A program made the position numbers and the translations under genes. From positions 19,965-83,964 of the forward strand of contig VXOR01000041.1 in assembly GCA_009840005.1 (NCBI GenBank): DNA of 64,000 bases, read 5' to 3'. The notes beneath the pieces were generated by a model that saw nothing but the letters and a program-made list of their open reading frames with translations, did not search any database and was not told where the DNA came from. This document shows, piece by piece, positions 50,825-60,088 of this stretch (the first letter of the stretch is position 1; every line of letters starts with the position of its first letter). Source of the DNA: Gemmatimonadota bacterium. GTDB lineage: Bacteria > Latescibacterota > UBA2968 > UBA8231.

Positions 50825-51676
50825 ATGGCACTTAGATGGATCGCATTGGGAGCCTTAGTTGCAGGCTGTATGAGCACGGCCCAAGCTGAGGAAGGCGACT
50901 TTTTCCCGTTAGAAGTAGGCAACCGATGGGTGTTTCAGAAATATGACGTACGATACCCAGACACCCTACGGCTTGAAGAGACCGTTTCAACGGAAGTAAT
51001 CGGCCAAGTTCAGTTAAAAGAGCGGTCGTATTTCGTCGTGCGACAGGACTGGAATTGGTTTCTACCCGATACGCTTTATTTGCGAAAAGAAGGAGCGCAA
51101 GTCTTTCGCTACTTAGAGCAGCCGGATACCGTGGCGGCCGGTACCTTAGCACAAGATTGGGATCGCCTAGACCCGCACCCTCTAGACCCCAATCAAACAG
51201 ATTGGCTTATGTATGACTTTGAGGTGCCCCAAGGAACTTTTTGGGACTTACCTCTGCCAGAAATTCCCCGGACAGATGTAATTATATGGTGGGTACTCGT
51301 TAATGCCCGTTGGACGGGCGATACCGACCCGTCGGAGTGGGTGGATGATATTTGGGTGGACGATATTGTACAAGTAGCATCCTCTAGATTCTTTCGCTTT
51401 TTAGGAACGGCTTGGTCGGAGTCGGAATGGGATGAAGTGTTTGAGATGGGGGTAGGACCCATCTATTTCTGGCGTCTTACAACGGAAACTGAAATTTGGG
51501 ACTATGGCCTTCTCAAAGAAGCCCACATAGGTGGTCAAATCATCATAAGGGATCTGACGACCTCAGTAGAGCAGACGAGTTGGGGCCAAATTAAACTAGT
51601 CGATGGGAAGGAGGTCTCGCAGTTTGAAGTCGATATGGTTCCGGTCGTTGGGAAAATGAAGCGGGAGTTAGAGTGA
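50825..51676 (+). CDS. Secreted protein of unknown function
   Basis: The 283-residue protein from ATG 50825 has a signal (IALGALVAGCMSTAQA) with both a lipobox-like LVAGC and an AQA cleavage site, followed by FFPLEVGNRWVFQKYD, a start seen in secreted hypothetical proteins of several uncultured phyla. The rest is rich in beta-strand and Trp/Asp. GAGGAGG six bases upstream sets the start. Its stop TGA touches the convergent AbiEii stop with no gap. Confidence 0.65.
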   Translation: MALRWIALGALVAGCMSTAQAEEGDFFPLEVGNRWVFQKYDVRYPDTLRLEETVSTEVIGQVQLKERSYFVVRQDWNWFLPDTLYLRKEGAQVFRYLEQPDTVAAGTLAQDWDRLDPHPLDPNQTDWLMYDFEVPQGTFWDLPLPEIPRTDVIIWWVLVNARWTGDTDPSEWVDDIWVDDIVQVASSRFFRFLGTAWSESEWDEVFEMGVGPIYFWRLTTETEIWDYGLLKEAHIGGQIIIRDLTTSVEQTSWGQIKLVDGKEVSQFEVDMVPVVGKMKRELE

Positions 51677-52480
51677 TTAGCCAATCAATAGCCGCAACGC
51701 AGTTTCCATGTTCAATAGCGCCGCGTCTTCCTCCCGTTCCAAAAACGGACGCACATCGGACGCCACCTGATCCCACGCCAGCACCCGTAGCCGGCTGCTG
51801 AGTACTTCCCGCCAAGTCCGCTCCGTCAGAGCCTCACCGGACCACTGGGTCTGCTGCAACGCCGCGTTGAGTAGAGATAGATTGGGCGCAGGCCACGTCC
51901 GGTCACTCAAGTACCATATCAAGTCGTACAAATCCCGCCCTTTGGTATAAGAGCGCTGTAGAATCGCATGTAGTTTGCCGGCCAGTAGGGAAGCCCGGTC
52001 GTGATGCTGGAGCCGCAGTGTCGCGTGTCGGCGCACTAAACGGGTCTCCAGCACGGCACCGGCGGGCGGGTTCGTATCGATCTCGATTCGCACGGAGAGA
52101 ATTGCGTCTTGATGCGGAGAAAGACCGGCCTCGTACAGCAGGCCCTTGAAGCGCACGAACGCCCGGTGGACGGTCCGCTGGTCGTTTAAACCAAGCCCGA
52201 CTTCGTACCCCTCGCGAACAAATTCCGCACGAATGGCTGTTAAATAAGCGCGCAAATCGTAGGAAGCTGGATCGCCTTCGAGCGTAAAGTCGAGGTCTTC
52301 GGAGTAGCGCGGTAACTCAAAGAGGAAGCGCAGGCTAGTGCCCCCTTGAAACGCCAGCGGCACCATCGCCCCCGCGCGCTGTAAAGCATCCAAGATGCGG
52401 GCTTGCAAGTATTCGCGCAGAATGTTGCGCCCCTGCAGGGGATCGGCCGCCTGCACGAGTTGAAACAGATGATCCTTCAT
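51677..52480 (-). CDS. abiEii: AbiEii-type nucleotidyltransferase toxin
   Basis: The 267-residue toxin has the GGTSL motif in AFQGGTSLRFLFELPRYSED followed by LDFTLEGDP, the active-site acidic pair, then LVRRHATLRLQHHDRASLLA with the catalytic Lys region LAGKLHAIL. It should be a type IV toxin neutralised by AbiEi. The start overlaps the antitoxin stop by four bases. Confidence 0.9.
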   Translation of the reverse strand: MKDHLFQLVQAADPLQGRNILREYLQARILDALQRAGAMVPLAFQGGTSLRFLFELPRYSEDLDFTLEGDPASYDLRAYLTAIRAEFVREGYEVGLGLNDQRTVHRAFVRFKGLLYEAGLSPHQDAILSVRIEIDTNPPAGAVLETRLVRRHATLRLQHHDRASLLAGKLHAILQRSYTKGRDLYDLIWYLSDRTWPAPNLSLLNAALQQTQWSGEALTERTWREVLSSRLRVLAWDQVASDVRPFLEREEDAALLNMETALRLLIG

Positions 52481-53115
52481 AGCTGGTCGTAGCCCAAGGT
52501 CTCGTCTTCGGCAAGTGCGCGAATGCGCCGCACGGCTCTCAGCAATTTGGGACGGGCGGCGATAGCGGCCAATCTGTCCAGTTCCGCTAGGTCGAGGCTC
52601 TCCCAGTCGAGGCGTAGTTCGTTGATATAGGCAGGTGCATCGCCATTCGGCTGTAGATAGATCAGATCGAGCAGAGCCTTTTCCGGCGCGGCGACAAAAG
52701 CCGACTGGCCATGCGCCAACTCCACGTGTTGATAGCCGTAGAGCAGATCGATCTTGAGATGGCGAAAAGAAAAGCGACCTAGCGGCGTCTGGCGGAGCTG
52801 CGGACGCCCACCGGTCACACTAGTTACTTCCGGCACGTACTCGGGAATCACACCAGCGTGGGCCAACGCCGACAGACCGCTGACATACGAGCCGCGCACC
52901 AGTCGATTGGCGACGAGGAAGGGATGGGGCGCGGTCTGGCGGTAGGGCGGTGCCAGCGCGTAGAGCCCGCGCCGTAGCTGGTGCAGCCGTCCGGCTTGGG
53001 TCCAGCGCACGAGCTGTCGCCGCATATCGCTTGGGTTTACGGGTCCGGCCAAGAGCAGGCCGGTTTCAAACACTGGCTCATCGGCCACGATGGCGAGCAA
53101 TTGAGCGAATTTCAT
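52477..53115 (-). CDS. abiEi: AbiEi-type antitoxin
   Basis: The 212-residue protein begins with a winged helix (LLAGPVNPSDMRRQLVRWTQ, AGRLHQLRRGLYALAPPYR) as in AbiEi_4 antitoxins, which repress the operon, and a C-terminal domain with SYVSGLSALAHAGVIPEY. It precedes the toxin as usual. The TTTAATGGCAATTTACTG segment upstream (53130-53150) contains short repeats of CAATTTA/TAAATTA that may be its operator. Confidence 0.88.
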   Translation of the reverse strand: MKFAQLLAIVADEPVFETGLLLAGPVNPSDMRRQLVRWTQAGRLHQLRRGLYALAPPYRQTAPHPFLVANRLVRGSYVSGLSALAHAGVIPEYVPEVTSVTGGRPQLRQTPLGRFSFRHLKIDLLYGYQHVELAHGQSAFVAAPEKALLDLIYLQPNGDAPAYINELRLDWESLDLAELDRLAAIAARPKLLRAVRRIRALAEDETLGYDQL

Positions 53116-53170
53116 AACAATAAATTACCTTTAATGGCAATTTACTGCAATAAATCCGTACTCGGTTGGA

Positions 53171-55552
53171 CTACTCCTCCGGCGGCACCAAGTGCTGCGT
53201 CGTCTCCGCCCGGTCGCGTATCTCCTGCCAATCCCACAACTGAGGTATGAATTCCACATCGGCCCAAAGCTGGGCTTGGTCGGCGTAGTGCGGGCTAGCC
53301 GGGTGGCCAGAGGCCCCCAGCGGCGCGATCCAGCGCGAGCGAGTCCAGTCGGAAGGATCGAAGATATAGCGGTTGACTGAGAGGCCCGTAACTGTGAAGT
53401 CGTCGAAGGCATAGCTGCCCGCTAGGGGCGTATCGCCATCGCCGTGGACGGGAAGCGAGGGTGGGTCGAGAAAGGAAGCGGCCTCGGGGAAAACCGTAGA
53501 GAATGGGTGCTGCGGCTGGGTGCGGTGCAAGCGGCCCCAACGCCATTGGCTCATGTCTTCGGCGAGCTCAGCCGAGTCGTCGTCGCCGAGGGCCTCTTTG
53601 AGCGCGGCGAGTGCACCAGTCAGAGCCTCGGTCAGAGCTTGAGACCAAGTTTGACCGGGCGGCAGCAGCGCCGTATCGCCGCGCTCAATCGCGAGGGTCG
53701 CCTCGAGGGTTATAAGACGCCAATGGGCGTCGCCGCCAGCCTCTGCGAGCAAGGTCAAAGCGTCGTCGCCGAACAGGTGTTGCGCGATATGATAGCCGAG
53801 CAGGGCGCGGGTTTGCGCATAGATCGTCGGCTGAACTTGGTCGCGGTCCATCCGGCAGTCCCACTGGTGCAGCAGGTCGAGGGCTTGGGCGCAGTCGGCA
53901 TCGGGCGGCTCAATGGTGAGCAAGGCCCGCGTAAAGACTTGGGCTGGGAGCGAGACGCGTTCGGCGTGGATGCGGCCCATAGCCTCGGGGGTGGCCGTGC
54001 CCTTTGCTAGTTCGAGGATGCGGGTCTGGATGCGGCGGGCGCGATAATCGGGGCTAAAGACGAGCCCGACGTAATAGGGATAATCCGAGCCGGTCACGCG
54101 CTGGTTGCAGGTGACGGCATAGCCTGTTGCGGGGTCTATGGCTTTGGGCAACTCGGCGTGGGGGATGTAGCCCTGCCACTCGTGCTCGCCGCTCCAGCCG
54201 GGGACGGCAAGCCAGCCGTTTGCGGCCTCGCGCACGGGGATCCGGCCCTCGTGCAGATAGCCGAAGCAGCCGTGGATGTCGGCAACGGCGTAGTTGTTGA
54301 CGCGGTCGTTCCAACGGGCGAAGGCTTGGTGCAGTTCCTCGACCGAGCGGGCGCGCATGGCATCGCGGGCCGCGTCGGCCCAAGGAGTACCTTCGATGAG
54401 GCCGGGGTCGCTGATCGCGATGGCTTGGCCTTTGCGCGGGTCTCCAGCAATGATAGGTCCGTGGTGGGTGATGACAACTTCAGCGGTAACGGATGCCGCG
54501 CCGCGGATGTGGATTTCTTCCCGCAGGATTTCCGCTGGCCGCCACGCGCCCCTGAATTCGTACTCCAATCCGTCGGCCGTTTCGCGGAAGCGCTCGACGA
54601 ACAGGTCCTGAGTATCGGCGCTGCCATAGGTCATGCCCCAAGCCACGTATTCGTTGTGGCAAAAGTGCAGGGTGCCGGGGACGCCGGGCACCGAGTAGCC
54701 GCTGACGGCGAAGTCGGGGCAGGCGATATGGACTTGGTAATAGACGGAAGGAGTATCGAGAGCGCGGTGCGAGTCGCCAGCCACCAGCGGCAAGCCCGAA
54801 TCAGTGTACTCACCTGCGATGGACCACGCATTGGAGCCGGGGTCGGTTTCGCGGCTGAGAGCCGCGAGGCCATCGAGGGGTCCGCCCTCGTACTCGGCAC
54901 CGGGTGGCACGGTGAGCAGGTGGCCTTGGGGATAGCCTTTGATTAGCTGAGCGAGGTTCGCGGCCACAAGCGACCGCAATTCTGCGGTCGGACAGCCACT
55001 GTGGCCGGACTGCTCAGGGCCGACAACTTGGGCGAGACGAGTCCGCCAGAGCTTGGATTCAAAGGTGCCGAGCAGGCTGTTGCGCATCTTGTACACGGCG
55101 AGACAGTGCCAGCTTTCCCACGGCTCGGGACGCTGGCCGAGGAGTTGGTATTCGACGGGCAGGGCCGTTGTCGTCGCCAAAAAGGCATTGACGCCAGCGG
55201 CGTACGCGTCGAGCATGGCGCGCGCTTGGGGACTAGACGCTTCGTAGTCCAACTTGGCGGTGCGGCCCATGCCCGCGGCGCGCAAAAGGCGGTCGCGGTC
55301 CAGTCCTGTAGGACCCGCCCATTCGGACCAGCGACCTAGGGCTTGGTGGCGGTCGAAGTCCATATGCCACAGGCGGTCTTGAGCTGTGGCAAAACCTTGG
55401 GCGAAGAACATGTCGGCTTCGCCTTCAGCTTTAATATGGGGGATTCCCCAAGGGTCGCGGTGAATGGTGACGGTGTTTTCAAGGCCCTCGCAACACTGAG
55501 TGCTTTCGAGGTCGGGGAGAGCGGCTTGGAGGTCTTTGGCGCTGATAGGCAT
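53171..55552 (-). CDS. Penicillin acylase family (Ntn hydrolase) protein
   Basis: The 793-residue protein has the penicillin amidase layout: alpha part with IHRDPWGIPHIKAEGEADMF and FAQGFATAQDRLWHMD, the autoprocessing Gly-Ser at DPGSNAWSIAG (catalytic Ser), then LVAGDSHRALDTPSVYYQVH and SGYSVPGVPGTL in the beta part, and a Asn-region NNYAVADIHGCFGY. No signal peptide is present from ATG 55552, which is unusual for this mostly periplasmic family. It likely cleaves an amide or lactone; quorum-signal acylase is one option. A frame upstream to 55618 lacks support. Confidence 0.88.
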   Translation of the reverse strand: MPISAKDLQAALPDLESTQCCEGLENTVTIHRDPWGIPHIKAEGEADMFFAQGFATAQDRLWHMDFDRHQALGRWSEWAGPTGLDRDRLLRAAGMGRTAKLDYEASSPQARAMLDAYAAGVNAFLATTTALPVEYQLLGQRPEPWESWHCLAVYKMRNSLLGTFESKLWRTRLAQVVGPEQSGHSGCPTAELRSLVAANLAQLIKGYPQGHLLTVPPGAEYEGGPLDGLAALSRETDPGSNAWSIAGEYTDSGLPLVAGDSHRALDTPSVYYQVHIACPDFAVSGYSVPGVPGTLHFCHNEYVAWGMTYGSADTQDLFVERFRETADGLEYEFRGAWRPAEILREEIHIRGAASVTAEVVITHHGPIIAGDPRKGQAIAISDPGLIEGTPWADAARDAMRARSVEELHQAFARWNDRVNNYAVADIHGCFGYLHEGRIPVREAANGWLAVPGWSGEHEWQGYIPHAELPKAIDPATGYAVTCNQRVTGSDYPYYVGLVFSPDYRARRIQTRILELAKGTATPEAMGRIHAERVSLPAQVFTRALLTIEPPDADCAQALDLLHQWDCRMDRDQVQPTIYAQTRALLGYHIAQHLFGDDALTLLAEAGGDAHWRLITLEATLAIERGDTALLPPGQTWSQALTEALTGALAALKEALGDDDSAELAEDMSQWRWGRLHRTQPQHPFSTVFPEAASFLDPPSLPVHGDGDTPLAGSYAFDDFTVTGLSVNRYIFDPSDWTRSRWIAPLGASGHPASPHYADQAQLWADVEFIPQLWDWQEIRDRAETTQHLVPPEE

Positions 55553-55689
55553 TGCATTCCTCTCGCGTTGTTGGTTCAGGGTATTCTGCAAGGCAATTGC
55601 GTTTGCCGCAACATGCACGTGGATGGTGAAATATAGCTAGATTGCCAAATCCCGTAGATTCGTCTCCGAGCAAGAGTAGAGAATCGGTC

Positions 55690-55718
55690 TTGATAAATTC
55701 CGGCCCTCAATGTATCCT
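55690..55718 (+). promoter_or_regulatory. mazEF promoter with paired TGTATC repeats
   Basis: TTGATA (55690-55695) and TATCCT (55713-55718) are spaced by 17 bases. TGTATC is repeated at 55711 and 55722 (11-base period), a possible operator for the MazE-like antitoxin. GAGGAGG lies 6 bases before ATG 55750. Confidence 0.5.
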
Positions 55719-55749
55719 CATTGTATCTACTACTTAGAGGAGGTAAGAT

Positions 55750-55992
55750 ATGGAAACCCGCGTGCAAAAATGGGGCAATAGTTTGGCTCTGCGTATTCCC
55801 AAACCACTCGCTATTCAGATTGGGCTTGAACTCAACTCACCGGTCGAATTATCGCTACGTGGTAAGGAGTTAGTCATCGAACTTGTAAGGCCGTCTGGCT
55901 TGGAGTTGGACGATCTTTTAGCCCAAGTGACTGAGCACAACTTACACGGTGAAATAGATACTGGACCTGCGACGGGCGGTGAAGTATGGTGA
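55750..55992 (+). CDS. mazE: AbrB/MazE-type antitoxin
   Basis: The 80-residue protein has the AbrB swapped-hairpin fold: VQKWGNSLALRIPKPLAIQI then VELSLRGKELVIEL, followed by a flexible tail that would bind MazF. Its end overlaps the toxin start by seven bases. It should repress its own promoter. Confidence 0.92.
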   Translation: METRVQKWGNSLALRIPKPLAIQIGLELNSPVELSLRGKELVIELVRPSGLELDDLLAQVTEHNLHGEIDTGPATGGEVW

Positions 55993-56336
55993 GATCGACC
56001 GAGTACGTCCCACAGCGCGGTGATGCGGTGTGGATTAACTTCAATCCGCAAGTAGGACATGAGCAAGCAGGACATCGACCCGCCGTTGTGGTTTCACCAG
56101 GGGCTTATAACAGCAAGACTCGCTTGGCAATTCTCTGCCCAATTACCAGTCAAGTGAAGGGATATCCCTTTGAGGTCGCCATCCCTACGGGGCTAGACGT
56201 GACGGGTGTTATTCTAGCAGATCAGGTCAAGAGCATGGACTGGCAGGCGAGAAATGCAGCGTTGATATGTCCTTTGCCCACAGGGATCGTGGATGCGGTT
56301 TTACAGAGAGTCGAAACGCTCTTGGCAAGGGAGTAA
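55986..56336 (+). CDS. mazF: MazF/PemK-type endoribonuclease toxin
   Basis: The 116-residue toxin has the PemK/MazF core QRGDAVWINFNPQVGHEQAG then HRPAVVVSPGAYN and ILCPITSQVKGYPFEV with the catalytic Arg and Thr/Ser environment, and the C-terminal VILADQVKSMDW. It cleaves single-stranded RNA at short sequences. The order antitoxin-toxin is standard. Confidence 0.93.
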   Translation: MVRSTEYVPQRGDAVWINFNPQVGHEQAGHRPAVVVSPGAYNSKTRLAILCPITSQVKGYPFEVAIPTGLDVTGVILADQVKSMDWQARNAALICPLPTGIVDAVLQRVETLLARE

Positions 56337-56344
56337 TTGCAGGC

Positions 56345-56557
56345 TTGAACAAGACTATTAAAGGGCTATTTGCCGATCTCTTTGGATGTTGGTCGGCAGC
56401 GGATTTGGCCGAGTTTGAACAGGCGACAAAAGATCTTCGCCAGATTGACCCCGGCGACTGGAAATCTCGCCGGAAGTCAAGAAACAGACCCGTCAGGCCG
56501 GTCGGTCGTGAATCGGCCCCGGATGGTCGCGGAGCGAGCCGCCTTGGCGGCCGGTGA
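56345..56557 (+). pseudogene. Possible antitoxin-like remnant downstream of mazF
   Basis: Codons from TTG 56345 read LNKTIKGLFADLFGCWSAAD then LAEFEQATKDLRQIDPGDW, which looks like the C-terminal part of a short antitoxin of the kind with an FG-W-acidic tail, though I cannot name the family. No start codon with a ribosome-binding site precedes it, and the rest of the frame to 56557 is degenerate and runs into the convergent xdhC-like stop at 56493. I treat it as a remnant only. Confidence 0.3.
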
Positions 56558-57674
56558 GCGCGGCTTGGATTTCGCCGAGAATGGACAGGGCGATTTCCTC
56601 GGTCGTTTCAGCGCCAATGTCGAGTCCGACGGGGCTGAACAGGCGTGCGGCCTGCTCATCGCTTGGCGCGATACCTTCTTTTTGCAAATCGGTGAGCAGG
56701 CGCTGGGTGCGCTGATGTGGGCCGAGGACGCCCAAGTAGGCGAGGGGCGCACCGAGCAAGTCCCGCAACAGAGCTTGATCCTGTAGGTAGTTGTGGCTCA
56801 TGATGACGGCGCACGAGCGGTTGTCGAATTGAAGATCCTCGGGCAGATGACCGGGCTGGACGAGGAGAACTTGCCTAGCCCAAGGGAAGCGCTCGGCGCG
56901 GGCATATGAGGGCCGGTGGTCGGCGATGGTGACGCGCCAGCCGAGTTCGCCAGCTAACTGGGCGAGGGGCACGGCGTCGTAACCAGCGCCGAAGAGATAG
57001 AAGGCGATGGGGGGCAGCAGAGGCTCTATGAGCAGGGCGGCCTTGCCGTGCGTCAACTCGTAGTGGCGCGTATAGCCTAGGGCGATGGGAAGTCGGGTGT
57101 CGTCGAGGGTTGCGAGGATTTCGCTAGCGGCGTTGAGCGCAATCTCGCGCAGTTCCAAATCGGCGATGTCGTCGCGGGCGTCTGCGGCCCCCATGCGGAG
57201 GCCGGACTGCTCCCGCTCGTCGAGGATCAGATGTTGGCCCGGCGCGGCATTCGTTGCGCCCTCGGTAGCAAAGACCGTGACGAGGACGCCGTGCCGATTC
57301 TCCAAGGCACAGCCGTGCAAAAAGGTCGGATAATGAAACGGCGCGTCTTGGGGCAGGAGTTCTAAGAGCACGTCCACCGTGCCGCTACAGCCCAGACCGG
57401 TACCCCAGAGAATGTCGTCTTCAGAAGTGGCGTCGTAGTGGAGGAGACGGGGTTGGCCATCGGCAAAGACGGCTTGCGCGTTTTCGCGCACATCGCCTTC
57501 AAGGCAGCCGCCGCTGATGGTGCCCAAGCTCTGGAGGTCTGCTTCAATGAGCATGCGGGTGCCCGGGCCGCGATAGACCGAGCCGGAGGTCTGGACCACA
57601 GTGGCTATAACATAAGGCTCACCCGCCTCGTCGAGCACTCGGGCGCGGCGGAGAATCGTCTGCAAGTCTTTCAC
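56493..57674 (-). CDS. XdhC/CoxF-like molybdenum hydroxylase maturation protein
   Basis: The 393-residue protein has the XdhC N-terminal motif VQTSGSVYRGPGTRML followed by GTISGGCLEGDV and a C-terminal Rossmann-type part GYDAVPLAQLAGELGWRVTI. XdhC/CoxF binds Moco and inserts the sulfurated or copper-modified cofactor. It is last of the coxD-coxE-coxF set, overlapping coxE by four bases. The 5' of this operon is coxD at 59865. Confidence 0.9.
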   Translation of the reverse strand: MKDLQTILRRARVLDEAGEPYVIATVVQTSGSVYRGPGTRMLIEADLQSLGTISGGCLEGDVRENAQAVFADGQPRLLHYDATSEDDILWGTGLGCSGTVDVLLELLPQDAPFHYPTFLHGCALENRHGVLVTVFATEGATNAAPGQHLILDEREQSGLRMGAADARDDIADLELREIALNAASEILATLDDTRLPIALGYTRHYELTHGKAALLIEPLLPPIAFYLFGAGYDAVPLAQLAGELGWRVTIADHRPSYARAERFPWARQVLLVQPGHLPEDLQFDNRSCAVIMSHNYLQDQALLRDLLGAPLAYLGVLGPHQRTQRLLTDLQKEGIAPSDEQAARLFSPVGLDIGAETTEEIALSILGEIQAALTGRQGGSLRDHPGPIHDRPA

Positions 57675-58972
57675 GACTGGACTCCAAAGCGCCGGAACCA
57701 GTCGTCCCTTCGGCTGAGCTCAGGTCGAAGCCTCGTCGGTGCGGCGGGCTGAGCTTTCGTCGGCGCGGGCTGCTCAGGGCGTCGGCGCAAGTATTGTGCA
57801 GCCGTCGCACCGCGTAGCGCCATCAGGTATCCGACCAGCGCCTTGAGACTGTCGATATTGTGGGCCGGGGCAAAGAGGTCGATGTACGGCAAGGCGGCCT
57901 GCATCCCGCGCGTGGCGGGCCGGTAATCCGGGCTGCCCAGCAGGGGGTTGAGCCAGATTAGGCAGCGGCTGCGGCGCTGCAACGCGCGCATACTTTCTTC
58001 GAGGGTCTCAATATCGCCGGTGTCCCAGCCGTCGCTGACGATGACCAGCGCGGTCTGGTGATCGACGAGATCGGCGTGTTCGCTGAGGAAGGTCTCCAGC
58101 GCGGTCCCAATGCGCGTGCCGCCCGACCAGTCCGGCACCTGCGCGGCAATCGCATCTAGGTCCGCGCTCAGATCGTTGCCCCGCAGCAGGGGCGCGACGT
58201 GGTGTAGCGAGGTCGCAAACACAAACGTCTCGATGCGGCGGTAGGCGTTTTGGAAGGCGTACATAAACTGGATCAAGAAGCGGCTGTACAAATCCATGGA
58301 CTTACTAACATCGCACAACAAGACCAGCTTGGGCTTCTGGCGGGCGCGGCGGCAATAAGAAAGGTCCAACAGCTCGCCGCCGCGACGCAGGCTGGCGCGG
58401 AGGGTGCGCCGCAAGTCGAGTCGGCCCGGCGGTCGAGCGGGCCGATAGCGGCGGCTGAAGCGCGTGGCGAGCGCGCGGGCAATGGCTTGCAGCAACCGCC
58501 CGATCTCCTCCAGCTCTTCGGCGTTAAAATTCTTAAAATCGCGCTTTGTATGGACCTCAATGGGGCTGTATCCGGCGGCCTCGCGCTCCTCTTCGGTCGG
58601 CTCGCCCTGTTTGAGCCAGTCGCGGACGCTCGTCAAACCATTCTTGCCGGGACGGCTGGTACTGGCCTTTTCAGAGGCAGAGGGCTCAGGCTGGGGCTGA
58701 CCCAACTCGCTGGCGCGATCCCATACGGACCAATAGACATCGAACAGCGCGTCGAAGAGCTTCTGCTCGGCGGGCGTCTTGGCCAAAATCGTCCGCAAAC
58801 CTAGCCGAAAGTCCTCCGGGTCTGACAGGTCAATAGCCGCCAAGGCGCGGAGCGCGTCTTGCTCCTCGCCCAAAGCCACGCCGGCACGCTGGGCGCGCAA
58901 CAGGCGGCAGAAGCCGATCACATTCGCGCTCAACGCGCCGTGCAGGGCGATGTCGTCGATCTTGTGGTTCAT
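57671..58972 (-). CDS. coxE: CoxE-like VWA-domain protein
   Basis: The 433-residue protein carries a von Willebrand A domain with the MIDAS motif LLCDVSKSMDLYSRF (DxSxS) about residue 225 and ALVIVSDGWDTGD. CoxE works with the MoxR ATPase CoxD in maturation of the active-site metal. It overlaps coxD by four bases and the XdhC-like gene by four. The last ~20 codons include a palindromic repeat (57707-57730), giving the tail [10 protein letters not shown]. Confidence 0.9.
   Translation of the reverse strand: MNHKIDDIALHGALSANVIGFCRLLRAQRAGVALGEEQDALRALAAIDLSDPEDFRLGLRTILAKTPAEQKLFDALFDVYWSVWDRASELGQPQPEPSASEKASTSRPGKNGLTSVRDWLKQGEPTEEEREAAGYSPIEVHTKRDFKNFNAEELEEIGRLLQAIARALATRFSRRYRPARPPGRLDLRRTLRASLRRGGELLDLSYCRRARQKPKLVLLCDVSKSMDLYSRFLIQFMYAFQNAYRRIETFVFATSLHHVAPLLRGNDLSADLDAIAAQVPDWSGGTRIGTALETFLSEHADLVDHQTALVIVSDGWDTGDIETLEESMRALQRRSRCLIWLNPLLGSPDYRPATRGMQAALPYIDLFAPAHNIDSLKALVGYLMALRGATAAQYLRRRPEQPAPTKAQPAAPTRLRPELSRRDDWFRRFGVQS
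57707..57730. repeat. Palindromic repeat inside the coxE 3' end
   Basis: CCTTCGGCTGAGCTCAGGTC followed by GAAG is the exact reverse complement of the repeat inside the coxS 3' end (48994-49017). It codes within the coxE C-terminal tail, in the opposite orientation relative to its gene. Confidence 0.75.
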
Positions 58973-59865
58973 CGTTCTGGAGCCAGCTTGGCGCGGACCC
59001 CCAATCCTTCCAAGAATTCAGCCAGCGATTGCTTCACCTGCGCCACATCGCGTTGGTCCTTGAACACAATGCCCAAGGTATCCGCCACGACTTCGAGGTC
59101 GAGGTGGTGTTGGTGCAGGGCGACGAGGGCCTTGGCCCAGTCGAGCGTTTCGGCGACGCCGGGGACCTTTTCGAGGCGCTGCATGCGGATCTTTTCCATG
59201 AAGCGGCAGATCTGCTCAGCGAGCTGGATGTCGATCCCATTCACCTTGCGGCGCACAATCTCCACTTCCTTGTCAAATTCCGGGTAGTCGATCCACAGGT
59301 AGAAGCAGCGGCGGCGCACGGCGTCGGAAAGCTCGCGGGTGCGATTGCTGGTCAAGATCACGTGCGGCCGCGCCGCCGCGCTGATGGTGCCGATTTCGGG
59401 GATGGTAATCTGCCAGTCGGACAGCACTTCGAGCAGGAAGCTCTCAAACTCCTCGTCGGCCCGGTCGAGTTCGTCGATCAGCAGCACCGGCGGGACGGGC
59501 TGAGTGATGGCCTGGAGCAAGGGGCGCTTGAGCAGGAAGTCCTCGGAGAACAGGTCGGCCTCGCGCTCGGTTAGGGGGCGTTGGCTCTTCTCGTCGAGCT
59601 TGATGTGCAAGAGCTGACGCTGGTAGTTCCACTCGTATAGCGCGGCGTGGGCGTCTAGCCCCTCGTAGCACTGCAAGCGGATCAACTCGGTGTCGAGGGC
59701 GCGGGCTACGACCTTGGCGACCTCGGTTTTGCCGACGCCAGCCGGCCCCTCGATGAGCAAGGGACGCTCCAAGGTCTGAGCGAGGTACACGGACATGACA
59801 ACTTGGCGATCGGCGACATACCCGTGCTCGGCGAGCATCTCTTGGATCGCGTCAGTGGTACTCAT
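58969..59865 (-). CDS. coxD: MoxR-family AAA ATPase (CoxD-like)
   Basis: The 298-residue ATPase has Walker A GPAGVGKTEVAKVVARAL, Walker B LLIDELDRADEEF, and the sensor region HVILTSNRTRELSDAVRRR. CoxD, with CoxE, unfolds or remodels the apo-enzyme during Cu/Mo site assembly. It is first of the coxD-coxE-xdhC operon, with four-base overlaps between genes. Confidence 0.92.
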   Translation of the reverse strand: MSTTDAIQEMLAEHGYVADRQVVMSVYLAQTLERPLLIEGPAGVGKTEVAKVVARALDTELIRLQCYEGLDAHAALYEWNYQRQLLHIKLDEKSQRPLTEREADLFSEDFLLKRPLLQAITQPVPPVLLIDELDRADEEFESFLLEVLSDWQITIPEIGTISAAARPHVILTSNRTRELSDAVRRRCFYLWIDYPEFDKEVEIVRRKVNGIDIQLAEQICRFMEKIRMQRLEKVPGVAETLDWAKALVALHQHHLDLEVVADTLGIVFKDQRDVAQVKQSLAEFLEGLGVRAKLAPER

Positions 59866-59970
59866 TAAACCCCTCTCGTTGCGCGGTGCAATGTCCCATT
59901 CGCCGCCCGCACGGTCGGAGTCGCAGGCGGTGCAAGTTACCTAACTGATTTACGCACAGGAGGCTTCTTG

Positions 59971-60085
59971 GGTAGGAGATGCTTCGCTTCGCTCAGCATG
60001 ACAGCGGCGGCGTTCCTTCTTGTCATGCTGAGCGGAGCGAAGCGGAGTCGAAGCATCCAATACCTAGGTGCCCGTGCGTAACGTC
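59971..60085. repeat. Dispersed palindromic repeat element, copy 2
   Basis: This lies in the 345-bp gap between coxD and moaA. Left arm GTAGGAGATGCTTCGCTTCG ... CTCAGCATGAC (59972-60002) and right arm GTCATGCTGAGCGGAGCGAA ... GCATCC (60022-60058) are near complements. Bases 60022-60085 match the reverse complement of 27052-27115 at 59 of 64 positions. The loop sequence differs between copies. Confidence 0.8.
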
Positions 60086-60088
60086 AGT

